A stretch of DNA of 64,000 nt from an uncultured bacterium (lineage in GTDB: Bacteria > Bacillota > Clostridia > Lachnospirales > Lachnospiraceae). Shown one piece after another: positions 50,039 through 58,578 of this stretch. Where the stretch lies: positions 1-64,000 of the forward strand of contig CANSLJ010000010.1 of NCBI GenBank assembly GCA_947647735.1. Reading direction: 5' to 3'. Within the stretch, counting starts at the first letter, position 1. Each line of letters begins with the position of its first letter. The position numbers were made by a program, and so were the translations under genes. Under the pieces are notes generated by a model. The model was not told where the DNA came from and did no database searches. It was given only the letters and a program-made list of their open reading frames with translations.

Positions 50039-51829
50039 ATGAGAAGATTACTGGTTTATTTAAAGGATTATAAGAAGGAATCCGTGTTGGGGCCTTTGTT
50101 TAAGCTGCTGGAGGCTTCGTTTGAATTGTTTGTGCCGCTGGTGATCGCGCAGATCGTGGATGTCGGTATTATCAACGGGGACTATGGGTATGTCTGGAAG
50201 ATGGGGGGCGTGTTGCTGCTGCTTGCAATTGTCGGATTGACCTGTTCGGTGACGGCGCAGTATTTTGCGGCGAAGGCGGCGACGGGGTTTGCGACAAGTC
50301 TGCGGCATTCTTTGTTTTCCCATATTCAGTCTCTGTCCTATACGGAGATGGACAGGCTGGGGACGGCGGCGATGATCACGAGGATGACCAGTGATATCAA
50401 TCAGGTGCAGTCCGGGGTGAATCTGGTACTGCGTTTGTTTCTGCGTTCGCCTTTTATCGTGTTCGGCGCGATGATCATGGCATTTACGATTGATGTGAAG
50501 GCGGCGCTTATTTTTGTGGTGACGATCCCGCTTTTGTCCATCGTGGTGTTCGGGATCATGCTGATCAGCATTCCGCTGTACAGGAAGGTGCAGGCGGGGC
50601 TTGACAGGGTGCTGGGCAGGACGAGGGAGAATCTGACCGGTGTCCGGGTGATCCGTGCCTTTAACCGGGAGGATGAGGAGACGGAAGGCTTTACGGAGGA
50701 GAATCAGTGGCTGACCAGAATGCAGATGTTCGTGGGGCGGTTTTCCGCCTGCATGAATCCGGTGACGTACATTATCGTCAATGTGGCTACGGTGGTTCTG
50801 ATCTGGACCGGTGCGGTGCGGGTGGATAACGGGATCCTGACCCAGGGACAGGTGATCGCGCTGGTCAATTATATGTCCCAGATCCTGGTGGAGCTGGTGA
50901 AGCTGGCGAACCTGATCATCACCGTGACGAAGGCTTTTGCCTGTGCAGGCAGGATATCGGGCGTGTTGGAGATGTCGAGCTCCCTGTCGGAAGAAGCCGG
51001 GGAGAGCGTAGAAGAAACGAAGAGCAATGCTTACATTCAGTTCCGGCATGTGGACTTTTCCTATAAGGGTGCGGGCGCGGATGCGCTGACGGATATTGAT
51101 TTTACGGTGGAAAAAGGACAGACCGTGGGTATCATCGGCGGTACGGGTTCAGGTAAGACGACGCTGGTGCACCTGCTGCCCAGATTTTATGATGTGAAGG
51201 CGGGGGAAGTGCTGATCGGCGGAAAGGATGTCAGAAATTATCCGCTGGAAGGGCTGCGGGCGAAGATCGGTATCGTGATGCAGAAAGCGGTGTTGTTCCA
51301 CGGGACGGTGCGGGAGAACCTGCGCTGGGGTATCGTGGAAGAAGAGGGCATGACAGGGGATGTGTGCGGGAATGGAGAGGCGGACAGAACGGACGAGGAC
51401 GCTCTGATGTGGGAAGCTCTGGAGATCGCTCAGGCGAAGGAGTTTATCGAGAAAAAAGAAGGCGGCCTTGATTTTGAGATCGAGCAGGGCGGTAAAAATC
51501 TTTCCGGCGGGCAGCGGCAGCGTATGACCATCGCCCGGGCGGTGGTGAGGAAGCCGGAGATATTGATCCTGGATGACAGTGCTTCTGCGCTGGACTTTGC
51601 GACGGATGCGGCACTCAGGAAAGCGATCCGGAACGCCTCGGAGGATATGACGGTGTTTATCGTGTCTCAGAGGGCGGCTTCCATTATGTATGCGGATAAG
51701 ATACTGGTGCTGGATGACGGAAAGATCGCGGGACAGGGAACCCATCAGGAGCTGCTTGCCTCCTGTGAGGTTTATCAGGAGATCTATTATTCGCAGTTTG
51801 AAAAAGAGGAAGGAAAGGAGGGCACCTGA
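50039..51829 (+). CDS. Heterodimeric ABC exporter, subunit with degenerate ATP site
   Basis: A 596-residue half-exporter: six helices (about 1-310) and an ATPase domain (about 330-590). Walker A GGTGSGKTT, signature LSGGQRQR and Walker B ILILDDSASALD are clear, but the residue after Walker B is Asp (about 513) instead of the catalytic Glu. That matches the degenerate-site subunit of TM287/288- and BmrCD-type exporters, in which the partner supplies the active Glu. The ABC insertion is slightly extended (a Gly/Glu/Asp stretch at about 440-460). ATG 50039 has AGGAG 5 bases before it. The partner gene follows after 1 base. Confidence 0.94.
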   Translation: MRRLLVYLKDYKKESVLGPLFKLLEASFELFVPLVIAQIVDVGIINGDYGYVWKMGGVLLLLAIVGLTCSVTAQYFAAKAATGFATSLRHSLFSHIQSLSYTEMDRLGTAAMITRMTSDINQVQSGVNLVLRLFLRSPFIVFGAMIMAFTIDVKAALIFVVTIPLLSIVVFGIMLISIPLYRKVQAGLDRVLGRTRENLTGVRVIRAFNREDEETEGFTEENQWLTRMQMFVGRFSACMNPVTYIIVNVATVVLIWTGAVRVDNGILTQGQVIALVNYMSQILVELVKLANLIITVTKAFACAGRISGVLEMSSSLSEEAGESVEETKSNAYIQFRHVDFSYKGAGADALTDIDFTVEKGQTVGIIGGTGSGKTTLVHLLPRFYDVKAGEVLIGGKDVRNYPLEGLRAKIGIVMQKAVLFHGTVRENLRWGIVEEEGMTGDVCGNGEADRTDEDALMWEALEIAQAKEFIEKKEGGLDFEIEQGGKNLSGGQRQRMTIARAVVRKPEILILDDSASALDFATDAALRKAIRNASEDMTVFIVSQRAASIMYADKILVLDDGKIAGQGTHQELLASCEVYQEIYYSQFEKEEGKEGT

Positions 51830-51830
51830 T

Positions 51831-53627
51831 ATGAGAGAGGGTAAGAAGAGTACGTTAAAGAAAGTGTTGGCATATATCAGCAGTTACAGGTGGATCCTGG
51901 TGCTCTCGATCCTGCTGGCGGCGGTGACGGTGGCGCTTACTTTGTATTTTCCGATCTTGTGCGGGCAGGCGATAGACTGCATCATCGGTCCCGGGGAGGT
52001 AGATTTTACAGGATGGATGGTAAACGAGGGATTGTATGTGTTGGCAAAGCGGATGGTGGTGGTGATCTTCCTGACGGCGGTTACGCAGTGGCTGATGAAT
52101 GTCTGCAACAACCAGATCACCTATCAGGTGATCCGGGATGTGCGGGAGGAGGCGTTTGCGAAGATCCAGATACTGCCTTTGAAATATATCGACGGACATT
52201 CCTACGGGGATATTGTGAGCCGGATCATCGCGGATGTGGATCAGTTTGCAGACGGCCTGCTGATGGGCTTTACCCAGCTTTTTACCGGGGTGATCACCAT
52301 TCTCGGAACGCTCGGGTTTATGCTGTCGATCAATGTGTCGATCACGCTGCTCGTCGTGATTCTGACACCTCTGTCATTATTTGTGGCAAAGTTTATCGCC
52401 ACGAGAACCCATGATATGTTTCTTCTGCAGTCGAAGACAAGGGGGGAACAGACGGCGCTGATCGATGAGATGATCGGGAACCAGAAGGTGGTGCAGGCAT
52501 ACGGGCAGGAGAAGAAGGTGTTGGAGCGGTTTGATGAGATCAACGGCAGGCTGGAAAAGTGTTCCCTGCGGGCTATCTTCTTTTCCTCGCTGACCAATCC
52601 CTGTACCCGTTTTGTCAATAACATGGTCTATGCGGGCGTGGCTATCCTGGGAGCCTGCCTTGCCATCGGCGGCGGAAGTTCCACGGGACTGCTCGCTTTC
52701 CTTGGCGGCGCTGTGACGGTGGGAGAGTTATCCTGCCTGCTCAGCTATGCGAACCAGTACACAAAGCCCTTCAATGAGATATCCGGCGTGATCACAGAGC
52801 TGCAGAATGCCCTCGCCTGTGCTTCCCGTATTTTTGAGCTGATCGAGGAGGAGCCCCAGAGCCCGGAACCGGAGCATCCGGCGAAGGTGGAGCATTTCGA
52901 CGGCAGTATGTCTCTGGAACATGTCGCTTTCTCCTATGTGCCGGAGCAGCATCTGATAGAAGATTTTAATCTGCAGGTGAAAAAGGGCGAGCGGGTGGCT
53001 ATCGTAGGGCCTACGGGCTGCGGTAAGACAACGCTGATCAATCTGCTGATGCGGTTTTATGATGTGAACAGCGGCAGGATCTGTGTTTCCGGAACGGATA
53101 TTATGGAGATGAACCGTTCTGACCTGCGGGAGGGCTACGGCATGGTACTGCAGGAGACCTGGCTGAAGACCGGGACGATCCGGGAAAATATCGCCATGGC
53201 AAGGGAGGACGCCAGCGAGGCAGAGGTGATCGAGGCGGCGAAGGCTGCCCATGCCCACAGCTTCATCAAGCGTCTGCCGGATGGATATGACACGATCGTC
53301 AGTGAGGACGGAGACTCCCTGTCTCAGGGACAGAAACAGCTTCTCTGTATTGCAAGGGTGATGCTGGCGCTGCCGCCGATGCTGATCCTGGACGAAGCCA
53401 CTTCCTCGATCGATACAAGAACGGAACTGAAGATCCAGAATGCCTTTGCGAAGATGATGCAGGGCAGGACCAGCTTTATCGTGGCGCACAGGCTTTCCAC
53501 GATCAAGGAGGCGGATATCATCCTTGTGATGAAGGACGGAAATATCATCGAGCAGGGGAATCATAAAGAGCTGCTTGCGCAGGACGGATTTTATGCGAAT
53601 CTGTATAACAGTCAGTTCGCGAGATAG
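51831..53627 (+). CDS. Heterodimeric ABC exporter, catalytic subunit
   Basis: A 598-residue half-exporter with six helices (about 1-320) and an ATPase domain. Walker A is GPTGCGKTT, the signature LSQGQKQLL, and Walker B MLILDEATSSID with the catalytic Glu at about 522. LSQGQ with an intact Glu marks the TM288/BmrD-like subunit. With the gene before, it should form a multidrug or lipid-type heterodimeric exporter. It starts at ATG 51831 behind AAAGGAGG, inside the operon. No regulator is adjacent. Confidence 0.94.
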   Translation: MREGKKSTLKKVLAYISSYRWILVLSILLAAVTVALTLYFPILCGQAIDCIIGPGEVDFTGWMVNEGLYVLAKRMVVVIFLTAVTQWLMNVCNNQITYQVIRDVREEAFAKIQILPLKYIDGHSYGDIVSRIIADVDQFADGLLMGFTQLFTGVITILGTLGFMLSINVSITLLVVILTPLSLFVAKFIATRTHDMFLLQSKTRGEQTALIDEMIGNQKVVQAYGQEKKVLERFDEINGRLEKCSLRAIFFSSLTNPCTRFVNNMVYAGVAILGACLAIGGGSSTGLLAFLGGAVTVGELSCLLSYANQYTKPFNEISGVITELQNALACASRIFELIEEEPQSPEPEHPAKVEHFDGSMSLEHVAFSYVPEQHLIEDFNLQVKKGERVAIVGPTGCGKTTLINLLMRFYDVNSGRICVSGTDIMEMNRSDLREGYGMVLQETWLKTGTIRENIAMAREDASEAEVIEAAKAAHAHSFIKRLPDGYDTIVSEDGDSLSQGQKQLLCIARVMLALPPMLILDEATSSIDTRTELKIQNAFAKMMQGRTSFIVAHRLSTIKEADIILVMKDGNIIEQGNHKELLAQDGFYANLYNSQFAR

Positions 53628-53712
53628 GACTGTCTGATAAAGAGCGGATGTCCCGAATGGAAATATAGTGAAATGATATCCGGATCAGATTTTTTATTTT
53701 ATGCAGTTCTGG

Positions 53713-53741
53713 TAGAAAAAACCGTGCAGATTTGTTATAAT
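53713..53741 (+). promoter_or_regulatory. Promoter of the DUF3829 lipoprotein gene
   Basis: TAGAAA (53713-53718), 17 bases, then the consensus TATAAT (53736-53741) with an extended TG two bases earlier. The ATG is 36 bases downstream. Confidence 0.6.
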
Positions 53742-53777
53742 GATACTGTTTTATTTTATGATAGGAGGATGTAGATC

Positions 53778-54824
53778 ATGAGAAAAAGTAATTTAGCAAA
53801 ACTTATGGCAGTGCTTCTCGCCTCGGCGATGGTTTTGTCCGGCTGTGGCGGCAGTAAGGACGAAGAGCCCCGGGAGACAAAGCGGAAAGAGCAGCCGGAT
53901 TCTGCGGAAGCGGCGGATGAAGGCGCTGACACGGAAGAGTCGGAGGGCATGGAGAGTGAATTTACGCCGGAGGAGATGGATCTGATCAAGTACAATTATT
54001 ATGTAGAACTGAACAATGATATCATAGATGTTATGGATTCCATCGATTACTATTATGCGGTGGTGGATTACGCGGAGGAATTTACGCTGCTGCCGGATAC
54101 CGGGCTTACCTATGGTTTCAGTATTTACGGCAAGAACACGGATACCCTTGATGATTGTGTGCTGCTTGCGGATATGGAGCCCAGTTACGGTGAGATGGAC
54201 AACATGGTGAAGGAGCTGGAGGCACCGCTGCGGGCGCTGATGGAAGTCTTCTCGGATATCAGCAGGAGCAATGATTTTGCAGATAATCAATACCAGAAAG
54301 CAAAGGAATACCACGAGATCGTGTACGGAAACACGGATGCCTTTGATGCGGTTGCGTATGATTTTGTGGATGCGATCGCGGAGATGAGCGTTGCCCGTGT
54401 GGAAGAGGAAGAGAACAAAATGAAAGAGGAGGGAAGGCTGATCCAGTATAATGCCAGCAGAGCGATCACCCTCGGCAGGGAAGTTTTGAATGAAGCTTAC
54501 AGCCAGGGAGTGAATGATGCGAACCTCAACGATCTGGATCTTGCGGAAATCCAGAAAATACATGATGAACTGGTGGCAGTGGTAGCGGATTTTGATGCGG
54601 CTACGGCTGACAACGATCAGCTTGTGAAGGAATCCCTGTCCAATTCCCGGCCTTTTGACGGGCTTTTAAATGGCTTGATCGACGCCCTTGAGTGGACGAT
54701 GAAGCAGGCGGAGAGCGGCGTTCTTCCGGATATGGAAGGCAATGCACCGCTGGGTTCCCTTGAGCATTTTTCCTATGTGCTCGGACAGTGTATTGACCGT
54801 TACAATTCTGTGTTTGTTGATTAG
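53778..54824 (+). CDS. DUF3829-type lipoprotein
   Basis: A 348-residue predicted lipoprotein. The signal ends with lipobox MVLSGC (Cys at about 23), followed by an acidic linker (to about 65) and a helical domain with YNYYVELNNDIIDVMDSIDY at the start and YSQGVNDANLNDLDL near the end. The start of the domain and its length match DUF3829 (YiiG-like), a family of unknown function. AGGAGG lies 8-9 bases before the ATG. Monocistronic; the next gene uses a different sigma factor. Confidence 0.8.
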   Translation: MRKSNLAKLMAVLLASAMVLSGCGGSKDEEPRETKRKEQPDSAEAADEGADTEESEGMESEFTPEEMDLIKYNYYVELNNDIIDVMDSIDYYYAVVDYAEEFTLLPDTGLTYGFSIYGKNTDTLDDCVLLADMEPSYGEMDNMVKELEAPLRALMEVFSDISRSNDFADNQYQKAKEYHEIVYGNTDAFDAVAYDFVDAIAEMSVARVEEEENKMKEEGRLIQYNASRAITLGREVLNEAYSQGVNDANLNDLDLAEIQKIHDELVAVVADFDAATADNDQLVKESLSNSRPFDGLLNGLIDALEWTMKQAESGVLPDMEGNAPLGSLEHFSYVLGQCIDRYNSVFVD

Positions 54825-54863
54825 GAAGAGAATGGGAAAATTTTGAAAAAAGTGAAATCATCC

Positions 54864-54891
54864 TAAAGTTTTATGGGACATAAGCCGATAT
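54864..54891 (+). promoter_or_regulatory. SigD (flagellar-type, Sigma28) promoter
   Basis: TAAAGTTT begins at 54864 and GCCGATAT lies at 54884-54891, with 16 bases between TAAA and GCCGATAT. This agrees almost exactly with the Bacillus SigD consensus (TAAA, 14-16 bases, GCCGATAT). It is 112 bases before the ATG at 55003. Confidence 0.7.
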
Positions 54892-55002
54892 ACAATGTAA
54901 CATAAACGTGTGTTATCCACAAAACGGATTTTATGGATACGATTTTTGATGAAAACAGCGGGTTTTTGTCAAAATACAACAATTCACGGAGGAGGATTAA
55001 AA

Positions 55003-55716
55003 ATGGGATTAGGAATTGATGCTTATTCACAGTCTTACACAGGGGCGGTAGGAACGGCTTCCTATGCAAACCAACAGACTGCTACCGGCGAAACAAAGAG
55101 TGAAAAAGCGGCTGCCGAGAGCGGCGCGACAGTAGAATTTTCTGATGCGGGAAAGAAAGCTCTGGAAGACAGTCAGGAGACAACTGATAAGGTAGTAAAA
55201 ACAGAGACAGCTACTTCTAAGATATCATCGAAGATCAATAAGATGAGCGATACCGAGAGAAGCAACCTGGTGGCGAAATTACAGTCCGACCAGGAAGCAA
55301 GGCACAATCAGCTCATGAACATGGTGCAGAAGCTGTTTAACAAGCAGGCTAATACATACGGCCAGAGCACCGGCGATATGTGGAAGTTCCTTGCAAGCGG
55401 CAAGTTTACGGTGGATGCTGAGACGAAGGCACAGGCACAGGCTGATATTGCAGAGGACGGCTACTATGGTGTAAAGAAGACTTCCGAGAGGATGTTCGAG
55501 TTCGCAATGGCGCTGTCCGGCGGTGATGTAGATAAGATGAAAGAGCTGCAGTCCGCAGTGGAGAAGGGTTACAAGCAGGCTGAGAAGACGTGGGGCGGAA
55601 ATCTCCCTGATATCAGCAAGCAGACTCTGGATGCTACAAACCAGCTTTTTGAAGATTACTATAAAGAGCAGGAAAGCGCGTCACAGAAAGTAAATCCGAT
55701 TGAAAATTTAACCTGA
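55003..55716 (+). CDS. DUF5610-like protein under a SigD promoter
   Basis: A 237-residue soluble protein with no signal peptide. Its N-terminus is Ala/Thr/Ser-rich (GLGIDAYSQSYTGAVGT), like many flagellar-secreted or hook-associated proteins. The C-terminal half (about 145-235) resembles DUF5610: GVKKTSERMFEFAMALSGGD, VEKGYKQAEKTWGG, LPDISKQTLDATNQLF. The family occurs in flagellated bacteria. A SigD-type promoter upstream agrees with a motility-linked role, which I infer but cannot prove. GGAGGAGG lies 7-8 bases before ATG 55003. The lipoprotein gene follows 46 bases on. Confidence 0.7.
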   Translation: MGLGIDAYSQSYTGAVGTASYANQQTATGETKSEKAAAESGATVEFSDAGKKALEDSQETTDKVVKTETATSKISSKINKMSDTERSNLVAKLQSDQEARHNQLMNMVQKLFNKQANTYGQSTGDMWKFLASGKFTVDAETKAQAQADIAEDGYYGVKKTSERMFEFAMALSGGDVDKMKELQSAVEKGYKQAEKTWGGNLPDISKQTLDATNQLFEDYYKEQESASQKVNPIENLT

Positions 55717-55762
55717 CGGTTAGATTTTTAAAATAATTTTTTATAAGAGGAGAGTTATTATT

Positions 55763-56287
55763 ATGAAAAAAAGATTGTTAACACTTGTACTTGCTATGGC
55801 GATGGTTCTGACATTGGCAGCATGCGGTTCCAAAGGGGATGATGCGGCAGATGCGGCTACCGAACAGGCGGCTGAAGAGCCTGCAGCAGAGGAAGAGGAA
55901 GCGGCAGCTGAGGAGCCCGCTGCAGAAGAAGAGGCGGTGGAAGAAGAAGCAGGGATGACACTGGATGAATGGATGCAGTCTGAGGAGGCACAGCTGACAG
56001 AAGAGATGACAAATGCTGCGCTGGAGTCTCAGGGAATCACAGTGAAGCTTCTGGCTGATGGAAACACCTTTGTTTATGAGTACACAATGCCGGATGAGTA
56101 CAGCACACTGAGTGAAGACGATCTGGCGGCTGCTTTTGAGCCGGTTATTGCGGAGAACGAGAAAGGAATGGCAGACCTTTTTGAGACTTTTGAGTCCGAG
56201 TATGGCATTAAGCTGGATGGTGTGCGTTTTGCTTTCGTTACATCTGACGGTACGACGCTTTACTCCGCAGATTCCAAGAACGAATAA
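55763..56287 (+). CDS. DUF4854-type lipoprotein
   Basis: A 174-residue predicted lipoprotein. The lipobox TLAAC has its Cys at about 21, followed by a long Glu/Ala-rich linker with repeated EEPAAEEE units. The C-terminal domain (about 65-170; MTLDEWMQSEEAQLTEEM, GNTFVYEYTM, FAFVTSDGTTLY) matches DUF4854, a family of about 100-residue domains in Lachnospiraceae. Its function is unknown. It lies 46 bases after the SigD-controlled gene and before a strong terminator, so it should be part of the same transcript. Confidence 0.8.
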   Translation: MKKRLLTLVLAMAMVLTLAACGSKGDDAADAATEQAAEEPAAEEEEAAAEEPAAEEEAVEEEAGMTLDEWMQSEEAQLTEEMTNAALESQGITVKLLADGNTFVYEYTMPDEYSTLSEDDLAAAFEPVIAENEKGMADLFETFESEYGIKLDGVRFAFVTSDGTTLYSADSKNE

Positions 56288-56338
56288 TTAAAGTGTTATC
56301 TGACTGAAGCAATTATTCTGAAATGAATAAAAACAAAG

Positions 56339-56366
56339 TGCCCCGGAGAGATCCGGGGCATTTTTT
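56339..56366 (+). terminator. Strong rho-independent terminator
   Basis: TGCCCCGGA, loop GAGA, TCCGGGGCA, then TTTTTT. It ends the DUF5610-like / DUF4854 unit. Confidence 0.93.
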
Positions 56367-56414
56367 GTATAAATGAGCGGAGATCACTACAAGAAAAAAA
56401 TATTTTAAGATGCC

Positions 56415-56444
56415 TGCAACGAAAAACGGATCACAGTTATCTAA
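56415..56444 (+). promoter_or_regulatory. ECF-type promoter of the second sigma/anti-sigma pair
   Basis: TGCAAC (56415-56420), 17 bases and TATCTAA (56438-56444). The AAC core, spacing and CTAA end match the ECF promoter at 14196, which has TGAAAC, 17 bases and TGTCTAA. It lies 111 bases before the ATG of an ECF sigma gene, consistent with autoregulation. Confidence 0.6.
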
Positions 56445-56555
56445 TATATGAAAACAGACAAGTGCGCGCAAAAAAAAGGGTGCTGCGGTTTCCGGATTTA
56501 TGAAGTAAGCCTCGAGGCGGAAGCGCAGCTCCAAAATCTACGTTGGAGGAAAGAA

Positions 56556-57053
56556 ATGAATACGTTAGTGAAAAGGGCACAGCGCGGGGATGCGGAAGCC
56601 TTCATATCTCTGATGGAAGAATGCAGGATGTCCTTCAGGCGGATCGCATATGGATATCTGAGAAATGATGAGGATGTTGCAGATGCCATACAGGATACGA
56701 TACTGGATGCCTTTGAGCATATCGGCTCGCTGAAGAAAGCGGAATATTTCAAAACCTGGGTGACAAGGATACTGATCAACAACTGTACCAGAACCTACCG
56801 GAAAAACAAAAAGAGCGCGGGAATGGTGCAGGGGATGGAAGAAGGGGAGTATGACAGGGGAAATTCGGACGTGGAATTCAGGGAACTGCTCCTTGAACTG
56901 CCGGAGGAGAGCAGGACTATTTTTCAGTTGTATTTTGGAGAACAGTTTACAACAAAGGAGATAGCGGAAATTCTCGGCATGAAGGAAAGCACTGTGAAGA
57001 GCAGGATCCACAGAGGCAAACAGCAGCTTCGTGCAAGCCTGCAGGTAGGATAG
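56556..57053 (+). CDS. ECF RNA polymerase sigma factor (second)
   Basis: A 165-residue ECF sigma factor. Region 2 includes MEECRMSFRRIAYGYLRNDE, DAIQDTILDAFEHIG and YFKTWVTRILINNC; region 4 includes LPEESRTIFQLYFGEQFTTK then MKESTVKSRIHRGKQQLR. I chose ATG 56556, which has TTGGAGG 6 bases upstream; an ATG at 56448 would lie at the transcription start. The next gene is a DUF4179 anti-sigma factor, 11 bases on. Confidence 0.9.
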   Translation: MNTLVKRAQRGDAEAFISLMEECRMSFRRIAYGYLRNDEDVADAIQDTILDAFEHIGSLKKAEYFKTWVTRILINNCTRTYRKNKKSAGMVQGMEEGEYDRGNSDVEFRELLLELPEESRTIFQLYFGEQFTTKEIAEILGMKESTVKSRIHRGKQQLRASLQVG

Positions 57054-57064
57054 GAGGGACTGAT

Positions 57065-58492
57065 ATGCGGAAATCTTTTTCAGATGAGGACCTTAAGAGA
57101 GTTCTGGGAGCAGAACTGGGGAAAAGCGATGTGATCGACGCGAAAATTGAGGAGGCTTACGATATGATCAGAAATGCGGAGAGGAAGACAGACAGAAATA
57201 CAGACAAGAATGCAGATGGGAAAACAGATAAAAGGCATAAAAGGAGGAAAAATCCATGGAAGGGGATCGGCATCGGCTTTAGCTGCGTGGCGGCAACGCT
57301 GGTACTGACAGCGGCGTTTTGTGTGATGAACCCGGTCATGGCAAAGGAGATCCCCGTGCTGGGGAGTCTGTTTGCGAAGGTGGCGGACGTATTTTCCTTT
57401 GGAAAGCTGCCGGAGGAAGATACGACGGAGCTATATACGGTGGAGGGGGAAGATCTGGCTGGAACCGCCGGGGAGGACGGCCTGCATCAAGGCAATGGTA
57501 ACGGCGGCGCAGAGGAATTGTATCAGAAAACTGACAGAGGTGTCACTGTCACATTGACGGAAGAGTATGCATCCAATCAGGCGGTCTATGTGGGAATCCG
57601 CGTGGAGAACGAGCAGGAATTTCCGGAAATGGCGGTCTATGAAGGCGGTGCGCAGCAGCTTCACTTTAAGACGCAGGAGCGCTATTCTTTCCGGAAACAG
57701 GGGGATGCTTCTATTGATGCCCAGCGTACACTGGAAGGAAAATTTGAGGATGCCCACACCTTTGTCGGCATTATGCGGATCGACTACTCCGAGATAGATA
57801 AGGATGAGAGTAAATATGAGGCGGCTTTAAGGGAAGCGGAGGCGAGAGGAGAGGAACTCTGGCTGACAGACGAGAATTATTTTGACTATATAGAGCAGTA
57901 CGAGATACCGGAGGCCTTTACGATGGAGCTGGAGATCTCTGATATCATAGGCGATCTGGCAGAACCGATCGTACCGGAAGGCACAAAAAGCAAGGAAGAA
58001 CTGGAGAAGATGAGCGATGAGGAGTGGGAGGCGTATATGCAGACGCTGCCCGAGGAATGGTATCAGTTTCCGAATAAATATGAGAACTGGGATCAGGAGG
58101 GTTCCTGGAAGTTTGAGCTGACGATCGCGCGGAAGGATGAAAAAGCGAGGACGATCCTCGTCAATGAGACAAATGCCGACGGGATAGGACTGGGAAGCCT
58201 TGAGATCTCTTCTGTGGAGATGACTTTACACATTGTGGAACCCGCGGGAACAATGACCTTTGCGGTGGCGCTGGATGCGAATGGAAATAAGATAGAAAAC
58301 GGCAGTTCAAATGCCGATGAACTCTCGATCGCGGGACATGATATCTCCAAAGTGTATGTGTATATCTGTGATTATGATGAGTATATGGATGAGATCAAGG
58401 GCTACGGCGTACCGGGGAACCACAGTGACAGGAGCTTTCAGGAGGTGCTGGAGGAGAGAGCATTGTTTAAGACGGTAGTTTATACGGAATAG
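57065..58492 (+). CDS. DUF4179-type anti-sigma factor
   Basis: A 475-residue single-pass membrane protein. A cytoplasmic N-terminus (about 1-75, with a Thr/Asp/Lys-rich repeat of DKNADGKTDK type), a membrane helix at about 77-98 (IGFSCVAATLVLTAAFCVMN) and the juxtamembrane AKEIPVLGSLFAKVADVFSF lead into a DUF4179 domain (about 145-240), then a larger extracytoplasmic domain with WDQEGSWKFELTIARKDE. Proteins of this form hold an ECF sigma factor until cut in response to envelope stress; the ligand is unknown. Cotranscribed with the sigma gene. GGAGGGACTG lies before the ATG. Confidence 0.87.
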   Translation: MRKSFSDEDLKRVLGAELGKSDVIDAKIEEAYDMIRNAERKTDRNTDKNADGKTDKRHKRRKNPWKGIGIGFSCVAATLVLTAAFCVMNPVMAKEIPVLGSLFAKVADVFSFGKLPEEDTTELYTVEGEDLAGTAGEDGLHQGNGNGGAEELYQKTDRGVTVTLTEEYASNQAVYVGIRVENEQEFPEMAVYEGGAQQLHFKTQERYSFRKQGDASIDAQRTLEGKFEDAHTFVGIMRIDYSEIDKDESKYEAALREAEARGEELWLTDENYFDYIEQYEIPEAFTMELEISDIIGDLAEPIVPEGTKSKEELEKMSDEEWEAYMQTLPEEWYQFPNKYENWDQEGSWKFELTIARKDEKARTILVNETNADGIGLGSLEISSVEMTLHIVEPAGTMTFAVALDANGNKIENGSSNADELSIAGHDISKVYVYICDYDEYMDEIKGYGVPGNHSDRSFQEVLEERALFKTVVYTE

Positions 58493-58503
58493 CATAAAAG
58501 ATG

Positions 58504-58544
58504 ACGGAAAAAGCTTCGGGGAGATTCCCCGGAGCTTTTTCCGT
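58504..58544. terminator. Bidirectional terminator
   Basis: ACGGAAAAAGCT-T-CGGGG (58504-58521) pairs with CCCCG-G-AGCTTTTTCCGT (58527-58544), closing a 5-base loop, with A/T arms that act as T-tracts both ways. It lies between the plus-strand anti-sigma and minus-strand SIS genes. Confidence 0.87.
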
Positions 58545-58578
58545 GTCTGAAACAATAACAGGATATCGAAATATCCGT

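Noticed and set aside
56448-56555. N-terminal extension of the second ECF sigma factor from ATG 56448
   Set aside because: That ATG falls at the predicted transcription start of the ECF promoter and would add non-sigma sequence; ATG 56556 follows TTGGAGG.
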